A DNA stretch of 64,000 nt from Pedobacter cryoconitis (GCF_014207135.1 NZ_JACHCC010000013.1:166505-230504), one strand, 5' to 3'; positions 10,731 to 19,426 are shown, counted from the first letter of the stretch. Translations and numbers: made by a program. Notes: generated by a model not told the origin, from the letters alone.

Positions 10731-11642
10731 ATGATTAAATCTATACTTCAGCATAGTGTTTCTATAATTTTGACAGTGATCTTCATGTTTACTGGGGTCG
10801 GGGAAAGCCGGGCGCAGATAAGGCCACTGGGGACACAGTATTATGAGAATCAATATATCAGTAATCCGGCTTTTGCAGGAATGGATCAGGGGATGAATAT
10901 CAATATGAGTTACCGTAACCAGTGGAGGGCTATACCAGGGTCGCCGGTGACTATGGCAGTGAGTGGCGATTACCGTGTTGTGGATAAAGTTGGAGTGGGT
11001 TTTAACGTGTATAATGATAAGGCAGGATTAATTGGGCGTACGCGTGTAATGGGGACTTATGCCTATCATTTACCCTTAAATATAGATAACAGGGAACTCC
11101 ATTTCGGAATTTCACTGGGCGTGATGAAACAGCGTCTGGATGAACAGAATATTATTGCAAACCCTGATGATGTATTACCGGCCAGGTTTAATCAGCGCAA
11201 AGGTTATGTCGATGGGGATTTCGGGATGGCTTATACAACGGAAAGACTGACTTTACAGGGGGCTTTGCCTAACCTGAAGAAGTTTTTTAATAAGGATAAT
11301 CAAAATACTGTGGATGGCTCCACATATCTGCTTGCGATGTCTTATAAGATTGGGACGACACTGGATGTTGTCTCTATAGAACCGAAGATCAGTTTCAGGG
11401 GGGCAAAAGACATTGATAATATCTGGGACATCGGCACTAACCTTAAAATGGAAAACAACCTGATTTCTATTCTGGGAATGTATCACAGTGATAAAAGTTC
11501 CACTTTTGGTGTAGGTTTAAATTATGAGAATTTCTTTATACAGGGGTTTTATACCAGCCAGCTGGCGGGTGAACGTCAACGGACTGGTGGTGATTTTGAA
11601 ATTAACCTTAAAATCAATTTATTAAAAGACCAGCGCAGATAG
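10731..11642 (+). CDS. PorP/SprF family type IX secretion membrane protein
   Basis: 303 residues with a signal peptide ending near GESRAQ. The start of the mature protein (QYYENQYISNPAFAGMDQGMNINMSYRNQW) is diagnostic of the PorP/SprF family: outer-membrane barrels that assist secretion of type B T9SS cargo, as SprF does for SprB in Flavobacterium. The C-terminus ends in a beta-strand pattern (GDFEINLKINLL). It lies directly after the CHU_C-domain gene, so it probably serves that protein. It is the last gene of the leftmost operon and converges on the histidine kinase gene 9 bases away. Confidence 0.93.
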   Translation: MIKSILQHSVSIILTVIFMFTGVGESRAQIRPLGTQYYENQYISNPAFAGMDQGMNINMSYRNQWRAIPGSPVTMAVSGDYRVVDKVGVGFNVYNDKAGLIGRTRVMGTYAYHLPLNIDNRELHFGISLGVMKQRLDEQNIIANPDDVLPARFNQRKGYVDGDFGMAYTTERLTLQGALPNLKKFFNKDNQNTVDGSTYLLAMSYKIGTTLDVVSIEPKISFRGAKDIDNIWDIGTNLKMENNLISILGMYHSDKSSTFGVGLNYENFFIQGFYTSQLAGERQRTGGDFEINLKINLLKDQRR

Positions 11643-11651
11643 CCAGAAAAA

Positions 11652-13076
11652 TCAGGAGGGAATAACTATTGTAAAGGTTGTTCCCTTACCGGTTTCGCTT
11701 TTAACGGTTATGTCCCCACCCATTTCCAGTGTCTGTTTTTTTACGAGATACAACCCAATACCATGACTGTCCTGTCCGGTATGGAAGGTTTTAAACAAGC
11801 CAAAAATCTCATTACCATATCTGGTCAGATCTATGCCTTTACCGTTATCTGCAATCACCAACTGTACGGTGTCTTCCAGTTTATAAGTTTTTAAAGAGAT
11901 ATGATTTACGCGCGCCGGATCTCTATATTTAATCGCGTTAGTAATCAGGTTCTGCAGTATACTTTGCATATATACCTTGACAAAAGGAACCTCATCAGCT
12001 TCACCGAAGTCGGCTGTGATGATGGTTTGTGATTCTTCTATCTGAATTTTATGGTTGACTTTAACTTCATCCAATAGTTGAGGAAAACTGACTTTTTCTT
12101 TAAGTAGTAACCCGTTTTTTCGCTGTTTGAGTAGAATAATAAGGTCATCAAGTTTATGAAATAATCCTGATGATGCATTCTTTAACATCATAAACGGTGG
12201 TGTATTTATCCTGGTGCTTCCTTCCTCTTCTATAATTTTAATCAGGGATAATATGTTGTTTAACGGGCCGCGAAGATCATGAGAGATAATATGTGCAAAA
12301 TGCTCGAGTTCGGAATTCCGGGATGAAAAATTCTCACTTAAATTTCTTAGTTCCTGCTGATGGATAATCAGCCTGGTGTTTTGCGTTTCCAATTCTTCAA
12401 AGAGATTGATAATCTGTGTTTGCCGGTTGATCAGTTTAACACGCATGACACCTATTCCAATGATCACAATGGTACTGAAGAACAAGATGCTGATTTTTGC
12501 CCTGCTTAGTGTCTCTGATACCTTCTGATCTTCTTGTTTAATGTTCTGATAAAAATTTTTCAGCATGCCATTGCATATTTCCCTGATCTTATTCATCTCA
12601 TTTTCTCCCAGATCAGAGTTTATTTCTTCAATGACCATTGCGTCTTTGTGCTCATTTTTTAGTTGGATTGTTTTTTCGAGTTCCGCACGCTTAACAGCAA
12701 TTGCTTTGTTCATCGCGTTGACATCTGCTATGTTATCTATATTAAAATTCCTTTTGATATGATTGGTCAATCTTTGCTGATTGACAGAAACGACTTCAAT
12801 TGCCCTGGTATATGGAAGTATATATTTCTTCCGGCCAGTCAGGATGTAACCACGTTCTCCGATTTCCGCGTCCTTCATATTACCCAGTATTCTCCTGGTC
12901 AGCAGCATTGCCTTTTCGTTGAGCTCTCTTTTTCTTAAACTCTCTTTATTCTGATGAATAAGATGGAAAAAGAATATACCATTGATCAGGATAGTACTGA
13001 AAATAATCAGGATTAATAACTGAACAGTTCTCTTACCGTAAATATGCTGGAGCGGGTGCAGAGTGTTAAGTTTCAT
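11652..13076 (-). CDS. Sensor histidine kinase with CHASE3-like sensor
   Basis: 474 residues. A membrane helix near residues 18-38 is followed by a CHASE3-type extracytoplasmic domain (KDAEIGERGYILTG) and a second helix near residues 198-216. A short coiled coil leads to a HisKA domain with the phospho-acceptor His in SHDLRGPLNN. The HATPase_c domain has the N box NAIKYRD, the G1 box DNGKGID and the G2 box GIGLYLVKK. There is no receiver domain and no adjacent response regulator gene. It lies 41 bases downstream of the hybrid kinase on the same strand, so the two may share a transcript. Signal and output are unknown. Confidence 0.92.
   Translation of the reverse strand: MKLNTLHPLQHIYGKRTVQLLILIIFSTILINGIFFFHLIHQNKESLRKRELNEKAMLLTRRILGNMKDAEIGERGYILTGRKKYILPYTRAIEVVSVNQQRLTNHIKRNFNIDNIADVNAMNKAIAVKRAELEKTIQLKNEHKDAMVIEEINSDLGENEMNKIREICNGMLKNFYQNIKQEDQKVSETLSRAKISILFFSTIVIIGIGVMRVKLINRQTQIINLFEELETQNTRLIIHQQELRNLSENFSSRNSELEHFAHIISHDLRGPLNNILSLIKIIEEEGSTRINTPPFMMLKNASSGLFHKLDDLIILLKQRKNGLLLKEKVSFPQLLDEVKVNHKIQIEESQTIITADFGEADEVPFVKVYMQSILQNLITNAIKYRDPARVNHISLKTYKLEDTVQLVIADNGKGIDLTRYGNEIFGLFKTFHTGQDSHGIGLYLVKKQTLEMGGDITVKSETGKGTTFTIVIPS
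11657..11686. terminator. Possible bidirectional terminator hairpin
   Basis: An inverted repeat (11657-11666 with 11677-11686, one G-U pair, 10-nt loop) sits where the PorP/SprF gene and the convergent histidine kinase gene meet. It overlaps the 3' end of the kinase coding region. No clear T-run follows, so confidence is low. Confidence 0.3.
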
Positions 13077-13117
13077 ATTGTTTTAACTATTGTAATTAAG
13101 CAACAAGGGGGCCATTG

Positions 13118-14902
13118 TTACTTACCTGATTGTTGCTGAACTACAGCCTCCAGTTTTTCTTTTAACAGCTGAGATGAAAATGGTTTGGTCAGATAATCAT
13201 CAAGATAGGTATAACTGAATGATTGCTGAATGTCTACATCGCTGGAGGCGGTAAGAGCAATGATTTTAATCTTGGAGATATTGACGTCTGGTAATTCTCT
13301 AATTTGTCTGGAGGCTTCAAAACCATCCATTACAGGCATATGAATATCCATTAATACAACGTCAAATGCTCCCGTTTTTACCATATCCAAGGCTTCTTTA
13401 CCATTCTTGGAGAGAGAATAGTTGCAGTTCCACTGATCCAGGATCTTTTTGAGCAGCATGATATTGATGATGTTATCTTCAGCAATCAGAATATTGAGAT
13501 TACTGATGGAAGAAATAACTGTAGTCACTGCGGGAGAATTTTCCTGTGGTGTACTTGTTGGGGTTAGTTTGTACCGGAGTTCAAAAGAGAATGCTGATCC
13601 GATATTTTCTTCACTTTGGAGAATGAGTTCACTTTCGTGGAGTTTGATTAACCTTTTAACGATGGCAAGCCCCAAACCTGTTCCGCCATAGCGCTTGGTT
13701 ATATTATTATTGGCCTGTAAAAAAGGTTCAAAAATGATACTCTGTTTGTTTTTAGGGATTCCTATACCTGAGTCTTTGATTGTAAAAAGCAATGTAACTT
13801 CATCCTCGTCACGGGTTTTGGTACTGATAGAAATCTCGACAATGCCCGTTTGATCGGTAAACTTGACTGCATTCGAAATCAGATTATTTAATATTTGAGT
13901 TAGACGGGTCTGATCGCCGATGATATGGAGAGGTGCATTCTCGAAATCGATGTTCAGCCTAAGATCAATGCCTCTTGTCTCGGCTTTTGGTTTGAAAGAA
14001 GCGAGTATATTTTGTAGAAGGAGATTCAGATTGAACGGGGATTTGTTTAGAATAATCTTGTCCTCGTTCATTTTACTGAAATCCAGTGTGTCATTGATAA
14101 GAGCTAATAAATTCTCGGCAGAGAAACGAAGGATGGCCAGGTTTTCTTCCTGATCCTTTCTGGGGTTTTCGACACTCAGTATATTGATCAGTCCTATAAC
14201 GGCATGTAACGGAGTCCGTAGTTCATGGGACATAGAGGAGAGAAAATCTGATCTTAAACGGGTGGCTTCCTGAGCTTCCTGAAGAGCAGATTGCAGCTTG
14301 GTATTCAGCTCTCTTTCTTTATAATGACTTTTGAAAAACGATTTGAAAAATTCATAATGCATAGTGATCAGAATGCCAAAATTAACTATCAGGGCAAGCA
14401 TAAATGAATTATCATGGAGTTGTAACGGGGTTACAGTAATTTTCCCATGCTGGCTGCGGGTAATTAAAAGATGGATAACAATTGGCAGTACATTAGCCAG
14501 AGAATAAATTATCCCCCAGTTTTTACCCAGTGTATAGAAACTTGCCGAGATAATAATGAGTGATAACTGAAGACTGACCAGGTTAATCCCAAAATTATAG
14601 AGGAGGAGATTAGTCCAGATAATGCTGCAAAGGGACAATAAAAAAAGATGGGCAGACATTCTCCATTTGCCTTTCTCAATCAGGAAATATTGTGCAGTAC
14701 ACATCGTAATGACCGAAACAGATAACCTCATGGAAGTTGCATAATCAGCTCTGATGAGGGAATTGATGATAATCAGACTTAAAAGGGCCATCATCAGGAT
14801 TAATCCATAAGCCAGAATCTTAATCCTGGATTGCATTAAAGGAATTTGCTTATCTGTTAATAAGGCAGCATATTTTTCTCTGAGCCTGATAATAATATTC
14901 AT
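13118..14902 (-). CDS. Hybrid sensor histidine kinase with C-terminal receiver domain
   Basis: 594 residues. The first 200 residues hold about six membrane helices and no recognised periplasmic sensor domain. HisKA follows, with the phospho-acceptor His in SSMSHELRTPLHAVIG. The HATPase_c domain shows NLISNAVKFTD, DSGIGIPK and GGTGLGLAIVKRL. The C-terminal receiver domain (residues about 470-590) has the acidic pair in IAEDN, the phospho-acceptor Asp in VVLMDIHMPVMDGF, a Thr in ALTAS and the Lys in YLTKPF. The output presumably goes through phosphorelay to a protein outside the window, as no response regulator with a DNA-binding domain is nearby. Confidence 0.95.
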   Translation of the reverse strand: MNIIIRLREKYAALLTDKQIPLMQSRIKILAYGLILMMALLSLIIINSLIRADYATSMRLSVSVITMCTAQYFLIEKGKWRMSAHLFLLSLCSIIWTNLLLYNFGINLVSLQLSLIIISASFYTLGKNWGIIYSLANVLPIVIHLLITRSQHGKITVTPLQLHDNSFMLALIVNFGILITMHYEFFKSFFKSHYKERELNTKLQSALQEAQEATRLRSDFLSSMSHELRTPLHAVIGLINILSVENPRKDQEENLAILRFSAENLLALINDTLDFSKMNEDKIILNKSPFNLNLLLQNILASFKPKAETRGIDLRLNIDFENAPLHIIGDQTRLTQILNNLISNAVKFTDQTGIVEISISTKTRDEDEVTLLFTIKDSGIGIPKNKQSIIFEPFLQANNNITKRYGGTGLGLAIVKRLIKLHESELILQSEENIGSAFSFELRYKLTPTSTPQENSPAVTTVISSISNLNILIAEDNIINIMLLKKILDQWNCNYSLSKNGKEALDMVKTGAFDVVLMDIHMPVMDGFEASRQIRELPDVNISKIKIIALTASSDVDIQQSFSYTYLDDYLTKPFSSQLLKEKLEAVVQQQSGK

Positions 14903-15017
14903 AAGCCTGAACTGATTACCAATATTACAAAAAAAAGAGTTTTATAAGGTAGTTATGGTCAAACATTAGCTTTTTATATTAGTTTCAGTATAAAAAACAA
15001 GTTATTCATCGTAAGGG

Positions 15018-15048
15018 TTTGTAAGCCTATATTATATGTTTAACTTTG
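15018..15048 (+). promoter_or_regulatory. Bacteroidota-type promoter, near-leaderless transcript
   Basis: A TTTG box at 15018-15021 and TAACTTTG at 15041-15048 are spaced by exactly 19 bases, matching the Bacteroidota TTTG-N19-TANNTTTG consensus. The -7 box ends only 7 bases before the ATG at 15056, so transcription should start at or next to the start codon. It would drive the small Cys-motif gene and probably the MbnP/peroxidase genes behind it. Confidence 0.7.
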
Positions 15049-15055
15049 TACTTAA

Positions 15056-15427
15056 ATGTTAAACCGTTTGATTGCTGTAATTTTATTAGTCACACTGGTA
15101 GGTGCCAACCTGTCAAGGTTTATCATTTTTGCTGGTTTTGAGGCTAATCAAAAATTTATTGCAGCGAACCTTTGTGAAAATAAATCTCGTCCCTGGATGC
15201 ATTGTAACGGACATTGTTATCTGATGAAAAAGCTGAAGCAAACAGAGGATAAGGAGAAAAAACAGGAACGTGCCGAACAAAAGAATCGTTATCAGGAAGT
15301 CCTACCAGGGGAAAAATTAACCTTAGCTGTAAGAATATCTGTTTTTCGTATAACTTATCCTGAATGTCTGCCCCAAAATACGATACAACGTTCATTCGCA
15401 ATATTCCATCCACCTCAGTTAGTCTGA
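15056..15427 (+). CDS. Small membrane-anchored Cys-motif protein, unknown function
   Basis: 123 residues. An N-terminal hydrophobic segment (LIAVILLVTLVGANLSRFIIFAGF) may act as a signal anchor. It is followed by the motif CENKSRPWMHCNGHCYLMKK, with three Cys and two His in 20 residues, and then a highly charged Lys/Glu-rich stretch. I know similar short proteins from Bacteroidota, annotated only as hypothetical. The CNGHC motif suggests metal or redox chemistry, which fits the MbnP and peroxidase genes that follow; this is inference. The start is fixed by the promoter, which ends 7 bases upstream. Confidence 0.7.
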   Translation: MLNRLIAVILLVTLVGANLSRFIIFAGFEANQKFIAANLCENKSRPWMHCNGHCYLMKKLKQTEDKEKKQERAEQKNRYQEVLPGEKLTLAVRISVFRITYPECLPQNTIQRSFAIFHPPQLV

Positions 15428-15572
15428 TTTATTTAATACTACTCTAAATGCTGATGTTTTTTCTGAAGACATCTGGCCTGGCTGTGCTTTGTCCAGCCCA
15501 CTATTAAATTATTTAAACATAAACAGAGGAGACTATTCTATACGTCTGTCCTCAGCTAACGATATATATCTA

Positions 15573-16361
15573 ATGAAAGCATTTTTATTAACACTGCTGA
15601 TACCGGTTATACTATTTACGTCATGCCGTAAAAATGATGGTGTACAGCCTATTGCTACACACGAAACTTCGGGTAAAATGACACTTAGTTTTAAAACTGT
15701 TTTAGGAACAGCTGATTTTGCACTGAACAAAGATTTTAATCTGAATGGAAAGAGCGTGAATTTTACTCAGCTCAGGTATTGGGTGAGTAATCTGGTCCTG
15801 ATTAATAGTAAGGGAGTAGAATTTTTAGTACCTAATGCTTATTATCTGATTGAGGAAAATAATGCAAGTACTACCAACAGTGAGTTCACCTATCCGGCTA
15901 ATAAAAGAGAGGATGTGCTTTTGTCAGGTATTCCTGCTGACAACTATAAAAGTATCAGATTTTCTATCGGGGTTGATGAAAGGTACAATAATAATCTGAG
16001 TCTTCAGGCTGGCGAGCTGTCGCAGCTTAATGGGATGACAAATGTGTCCTGGATGTGGTCAACCAGTTATATTTTTTCGTCAGTTAAAGGAAAAGTGACT
16101 GATGGTACGACAACCAAAGACCTGAAAATAGAAACGGGACTGAACGCTAATTTTAAAACAGTATCTCTGAATCTGCCTGTTGAACTGCATATTGGAAGCA
16201 CACAGTCATCGGCTATTGTTCTGAATACGGATGTCTCGAAAATTATGGAGGGGGTAGATATCATGACCACACCTTCAATCGGGGCATCTCAGGCACCGGT
16301 AATGGCGGCTGTGGCTGTTAATTATGCAACTAAGGTTTTTACGGTGAAATCTATTAAATAG
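15573..16361 (+). CDS. MbnP-family lipoprotein 1
   Basis: A 262-residue lipoprotein. ATG 15573 is preferred over an upstream TTG (15489) because it gives a clean lipoprotein signal, MKAFLLTLLIPVILFTSC. The family pattern includes NGKSVNFTQLRYWVSNLVL, PNAYYLIEE and, in the core, WMW at residues 160-162. MbnP proteins bind copper in methanotrophs after a partner diheme enzyme, MbnH, oxidises a Trp to kynurenine. A diheme peroxidase gene follows 6 bases downstream, as expected for such a pair. Copper binding here is inferred from the family and context. A second pair follows directly. Confidence 0.85.
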   Translation: MKAFLLTLLIPVILFTSCRKNDGVQPIATHETSGKMTLSFKTVLGTADFALNKDFNLNGKSVNFTQLRYWVSNLVLINSKGVEFLVPNAYYLIEENNASTTNSEFTYPANKREDVLLSGIPADNYKSIRFSIGVDERYNNNLSLQAGELSQLNGMTNVSWMWSTSYIFSSVKGKVTDGTTTKDLKIETGLNANFKTVSLNLPVELHIGSTQSSAIVLNTDVSKIMEGVDIMTTPSIGASQAPVMAAVAVNYATKVFTVKSIK

Positions 16362-16367
16362 CTATTG

Positions 16368-17456
16368 ATGAATAGATTAAATGCACTTAAGCATTTTGTC
16401 TCCTTGCTTTACTTATTGTTTGTACTGGTAGTTTCCTCTTGCAAAAAAGAGGAAACTACTTCCGTTGAAAATGCGGCTGTACTTCATCCTGTGAAACTGG
16501 ATTTACCAGGGAATTTTTCTCCCCCGACCGATGATCCGGATAATCCATTAACCGAAGAAGGAATAGCTTTAGGTAAACTGCTGTTTTATGATGTACGCCT
16601 TTCTGGAAGTAATAGGATTTCCTGTGCTTCCTGTCACCGGCCCGAATTGGCTTTTAGCGATGGCGTGGCATTAAGTCATATCGGAGAATCTGGAAATACA
16701 CTTCAGCGTCACTCTCCGGCGCTGATTAATGTTGCCTGGATGGATAAAGGATTGTTCTGGGACGGTGGTTCTACCAACCTGGAGTCGCAGGCTTTCGGAC
16801 CGTTGAGTAATGAGGATGAAATGCATCAGAATTTACTGGAACTGGAGTATAAACTTGGACAGGTACCGGATTATGTGAAACGTTTTCAACAGCTCTTTAA
16901 AAGTGGGATTAAGTCTACTGGCATTGTTAAAGCAATTGCTCAGTTTGAACGTACGCTTATCTCAGGGAATTCACGTTATGACCGGTATATCCGAAAAGAA
17001 GCGGGGACAAGGTTGTCAGAAATGGAATTACAGGGGCTTGGTCTTGTCAACAGTAAGTGTCGCGGTTGTCATGCCGGGGAGTTATTTACTGATAACAGCT
17101 TTCATAATAACGGATTGGACGCGGATTTTAGCGATGGAAGACTTGAAGGACTTTTTCAGGGACATTACCGGATCAGTTACCAGCTCGCAGATCTTGGAAA
17201 GTTTAAGACTCCTACTTTGCGTAACGTCATGCTAACAGCTCCTTATATGCATGATGGAAGGTTTGCCACTCTAGACAGGGTACTTGTACATTATGAAAAT
17301 GAAGTTAAGGTGACAGCAACAACAGATCAGCTGCTTTATCAGCAGAATGGTAAGGCTGGGATACCACTTTCTACCACGGAGAAGAAAGCGATTATGGCAT
17401 TTTTAGTTTGCCTCACGGACAGCTCTTTTATCCAGAATAAAAATTTAATAGAATAA
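16368..17456 (+). CDS. Diheme cytochrome c peroxidase, MbnH/MauG-like, copy 1
   Basis: A 362-residue lipoprotein (signal LLYLLFVLVVSSC). ATG 16368 is chosen over the TTG one codon upstream. Two heme-c sites are visible: CASCH at residues 86-90 and CRGCH at 231-235. Family motifs include GKLLFYDVRLSGSNRISC, SPALINVAWMDKGLFWDGG, and TLRNVMLTAPYMHDGRFATL. The bacterial CcP/MauG superfamily includes MbnH, which modifies a Trp on MbnP. Its position directly after an MbnP gene favours that role over simple peroxide detoxification; this is inference. Both heme proteins here sit outside the cytoplasm as lipoproteins. Confidence 0.92.
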   Translation: MNRLNALKHFVSLLYLLFVLVVSSCKKEETTSVENAAVLHPVKLDLPGNFSPPTDDPDNPLTEEGIALGKLLFYDVRLSGSNRISCASCHRPELAFSDGVALSHIGESGNTLQRHSPALINVAWMDKGLFWDGGSTNLESQAFGPLSNEDEMHQNLLELEYKLGQVPDYVKRFQQLFKSGIKSTGIVKAIAQFERTLISGNSRYDRYIRKEAGTRLSEMELQGLGLVNSKCRGCHAGELFTDNSFHNNGLDADFSDGRLEGLFQGHYRISYQLADLGKFKTPTLRNVMLTAPYMHDGRFATLDRVLVHYENEVKVTATTDQLLYQQNGKAGIPLSTTEKKAIMAFLVCLTDSSFIQNKNLIE

Positions 17457-17468
17457 ATTGATTGACAA

Positions 17469-18284
17469 ATGAAAACTATATATATAAAATCTATACTGTT
17501 TATTTCGCTATGTGCAGGTTTGAGCGCTTGCTCTAAAAAGAACGATGTGCAGCCAGAACCTTCGAAAAAGGCAATACTGAGTCTGCAGTTTGATAATATT
17601 GTGGGCGACCGGAACCTTCAGCTCAACACGGGTTTGTATACGAATGCCTCAGGTGAAAAATTTACAGTACAGTTACTCCAGTATTTTATCAGTAATATAA
17701 AAGTTAAGACAACAGCCGATAAAGAATATGTGGTTGATCAGGATAACAGTTATTTCCTGGTCAAGGAAAGTGACGGAGCTACGCAGTTTTGTAAAGTTAA
17801 GGTTCCGGAGGGTGATTACAAGACGCTGACTTTTACGCTGGGCGTGGATAGCCTGAGGAATACAATGGATATTTCCAGACGTACCGGGGTGCTTGACCCG
17901 ACAGGAGGGATGGATGATGGAATGTACTGGGGCTGGAACAGCGGGTATATTTTCTTTAAAATGGAAGGGACTTCTGAGCAGGCTCCGGTGGATCCGACAG
18001 GTGTCCGAAAATTCCGTTATCATATCGGAGGTTTCGGAGGCTATTCTGCACCCACCTTTAATAATGTGAAAACTATTACTGTCGATCTCAGTGCTGCTGG
18101 TATTGCGCGTGTACGTGAAGGCAGGGAGAGTAATGTTCATTTTTTTGTTGATGTAATGAAAATGTTCAATGGCAAAACCAATATTAGCATCGCTGCAAAT
18201 CCACAGGTTATGTTCAGTAATTATAGCGTGAATGTGGCCAACAATTTTACAAGTATGTTTTACCATGATCACACGGAGAACTAA
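17469..18284 (+). CDS. MbnP-family lipoprotein 2
   Basis: 271 residues with a lipoprotein signal (SILFISLCAGLSACSKK). It shares the MbnP fold pattern with copy 1: GEKFTVQLLQYFISNIKV, DNSYFLVKE, PEGDYKTLTFTLGVD. It keeps the WGWNSGYIFFKMEG segment with Trp at 154 and 156. Copy 1 has WMWSTSYIF at this place, so the two copies differ around the probable modification site. The stop codon overlaps the ATG of the second peroxidase by one base, which indicates translational coupling of the pair. Copper binding is inferred from the family. Confidence 0.88.
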   Translation: MKTIYIKSILFISLCAGLSACSKKNDVQPEPSKKAILSLQFDNIVGDRNLQLNTGLYTNASGEKFTVQLLQYFISNIKVKTTADKEYVVDQDNSYFLVKESDGATQFCKVKVPEGDYKTLTFTLGVDSLRNTMDISRRTGVLDPTGGMDDGMYWGWNSGYIFFKMEGTSEQAPVDPTGVRKFRYHIGGFGGYSAPTFNNVKTITVDLSAAGIARVREGRESNVHFFVDVMKMFNGKTNISIAANPQVMFSNYSVNVANNFTSMFYHDHTEN

Positions 18285-19333
18285 TGAGGAAGAAAATATT
18301 ATTTATACTTCTTAGTGTATTCAGTCTGTTTATATATGCTTGTAAAAAGGAAACAGCTATTCAGGAAACTTTGAGTTCTTTTCTTGGTTTTAAACAGCCG
18401 GTTAACTTTCCGGTTCCTGCTTATAAACTGGAAAACAATTCAGTAACCGAAGGAGGCTTTCTCTTAGGAAGAGCCTTGTTTTATGAGCCTCGTTTATCAA
18501 GGGACAATACCATCTCGTGTGGTTCCTGTCATATTCAGTCTTCGGGATTTACACAGCACGGACATGATGTAAGTCATGGGATTGATGACCGGTTGGGCAG
18601 CCGTAATTCGCCGCCAATTATGAATCTGGCCTGGAATAAAACTTTCTTCTGGGACGGTGGTGTTTTTGATCTTGATCTTCAGCCGGTCAATCCAATTACG
18701 AATCCTGTTGAAATGGATGAAAAGATAGAAAATGTATTGCTGAAATTAAAACAGATGCCAAAATATCTTCAGCTTTTTAAGCAGGCCTTTGGAACAACTG
18801 AAATTACAAATGTTAGGATGATGAAAGCTTTATCACAGTTTATGGTTATGTGCGTCAGTGCAAATTCTAAATATGATAGGGTAATGCGTAAAGAAGGTGG
18901 GCAGGCTTTTACCCCGGATGAATTGGCAGGCTATGCTATTTTCAAGGACAAATGCAGTAGCTGTCATACTGAACCTTTGTTTACCGACGGCTCATTTCGT
19001 AACAATGGAATTGCGGCTGGCCCTAACAACGATGAGGGACGATATCTGATCACGTTAAATCCAGCAGATCAATACAAATTTAAAGTGCCAAGTCTGCGGA
19101 ACCTGAGTTATACAGCACCTTATATGCACGATGGAAGATTTTTGACTTTAAACGGAGTACTCACACATTATACTTCTGAAGTAAAGCAAACACCAAATCT
19201 TGATCCAGCATTGCAGCAGAATGGTCAGCCTGGACTGATAATTTCTGGTGATGATAAACTCAAACTACTCTCTTTTTTAAAAACACTGGATGATAAAGAC
19301 TTCGTCACACGTAAGGATCTGTCAGAACAATAA
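18284..19333 (+). CDS. Diheme cytochrome c peroxidase, MbnH/MauG-like, copy 2
   Basis: A 349-residue lipoprotein (signal ILFILLSVFSLFIYAC). The two heme-c sites are CGSCH at residues 79-83 and CSSCH at 224-228. It shares FWDGGVFDLDLQPVNPI, PLFTDGSFRNNGIA and SLRNLSYTAPYMHDGRF with the MbnH/MauG and CcP families. It overlaps MbnP copy 2 by one base, so the two are expected to be made together. It is diverged from copy 1, which argues against a recent duplication of the pair. The likely role is oxidation of its partner MbnP, with peroxide reduction as the alternative. Confidence 0.92.
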   Translation: MRKKILFILLSVFSLFIYACKKETAIQETLSSFLGFKQPVNFPVPAYKLENNSVTEGGFLLGRALFYEPRLSRDNTISCGSCHIQSSGFTQHGHDVSHGIDDRLGSRNSPPIMNLAWNKTFFWDGGVFDLDLQPVNPITNPVEMDEKIENVLLKLKQMPKYLQLFKQAFGTTEITNVRMMKALSQFMVMCVSANSKYDRVMRKEGGQAFTPDELAGYAIFKDKCSSCHTEPLFTDGSFRNNGIAAGPNNDEGRYLITLNPADQYKFKVPSLRNLSYTAPYMHDGRFLTLNGVLTHYTSEVKQTPNLDPALQQNGQPGLIISGDDKLKLLSFLKTLDDKDFVTRKDLSEQ

Positions 19334-19350
19334 TTTATTTATATGAAACC

Positions 19351-19394
19351 ATCATAAGCATACCAATTATAAACTTAATGAATATGCTTATGAT
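19351..19394. promoter_or_regulatory. Inverted repeat between peroxidase and CDICGCG genes
   Basis: A perfect 12-bp inverted repeat (19351-19362 with 19383-19394) encloses a 20-base AT-rich spacer. It ends 32 bases before the next ATG. There is no T-run after it, so it may be an operator or a processed hairpin rather than a terminator. Confidence 0.4.
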
Positions 19395-19426
19395 AGCTTC
19401 ATCACCGATAAAAAGCAATATATAAT

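Noticed and set aside
17673..18272. Minus-strand open frame of 199 residues over MbnP copy 2
   Set aside because: It is fully antisense to a well-supported MbnP gene coupled to its partner, and its sequence has no recognisable domain.
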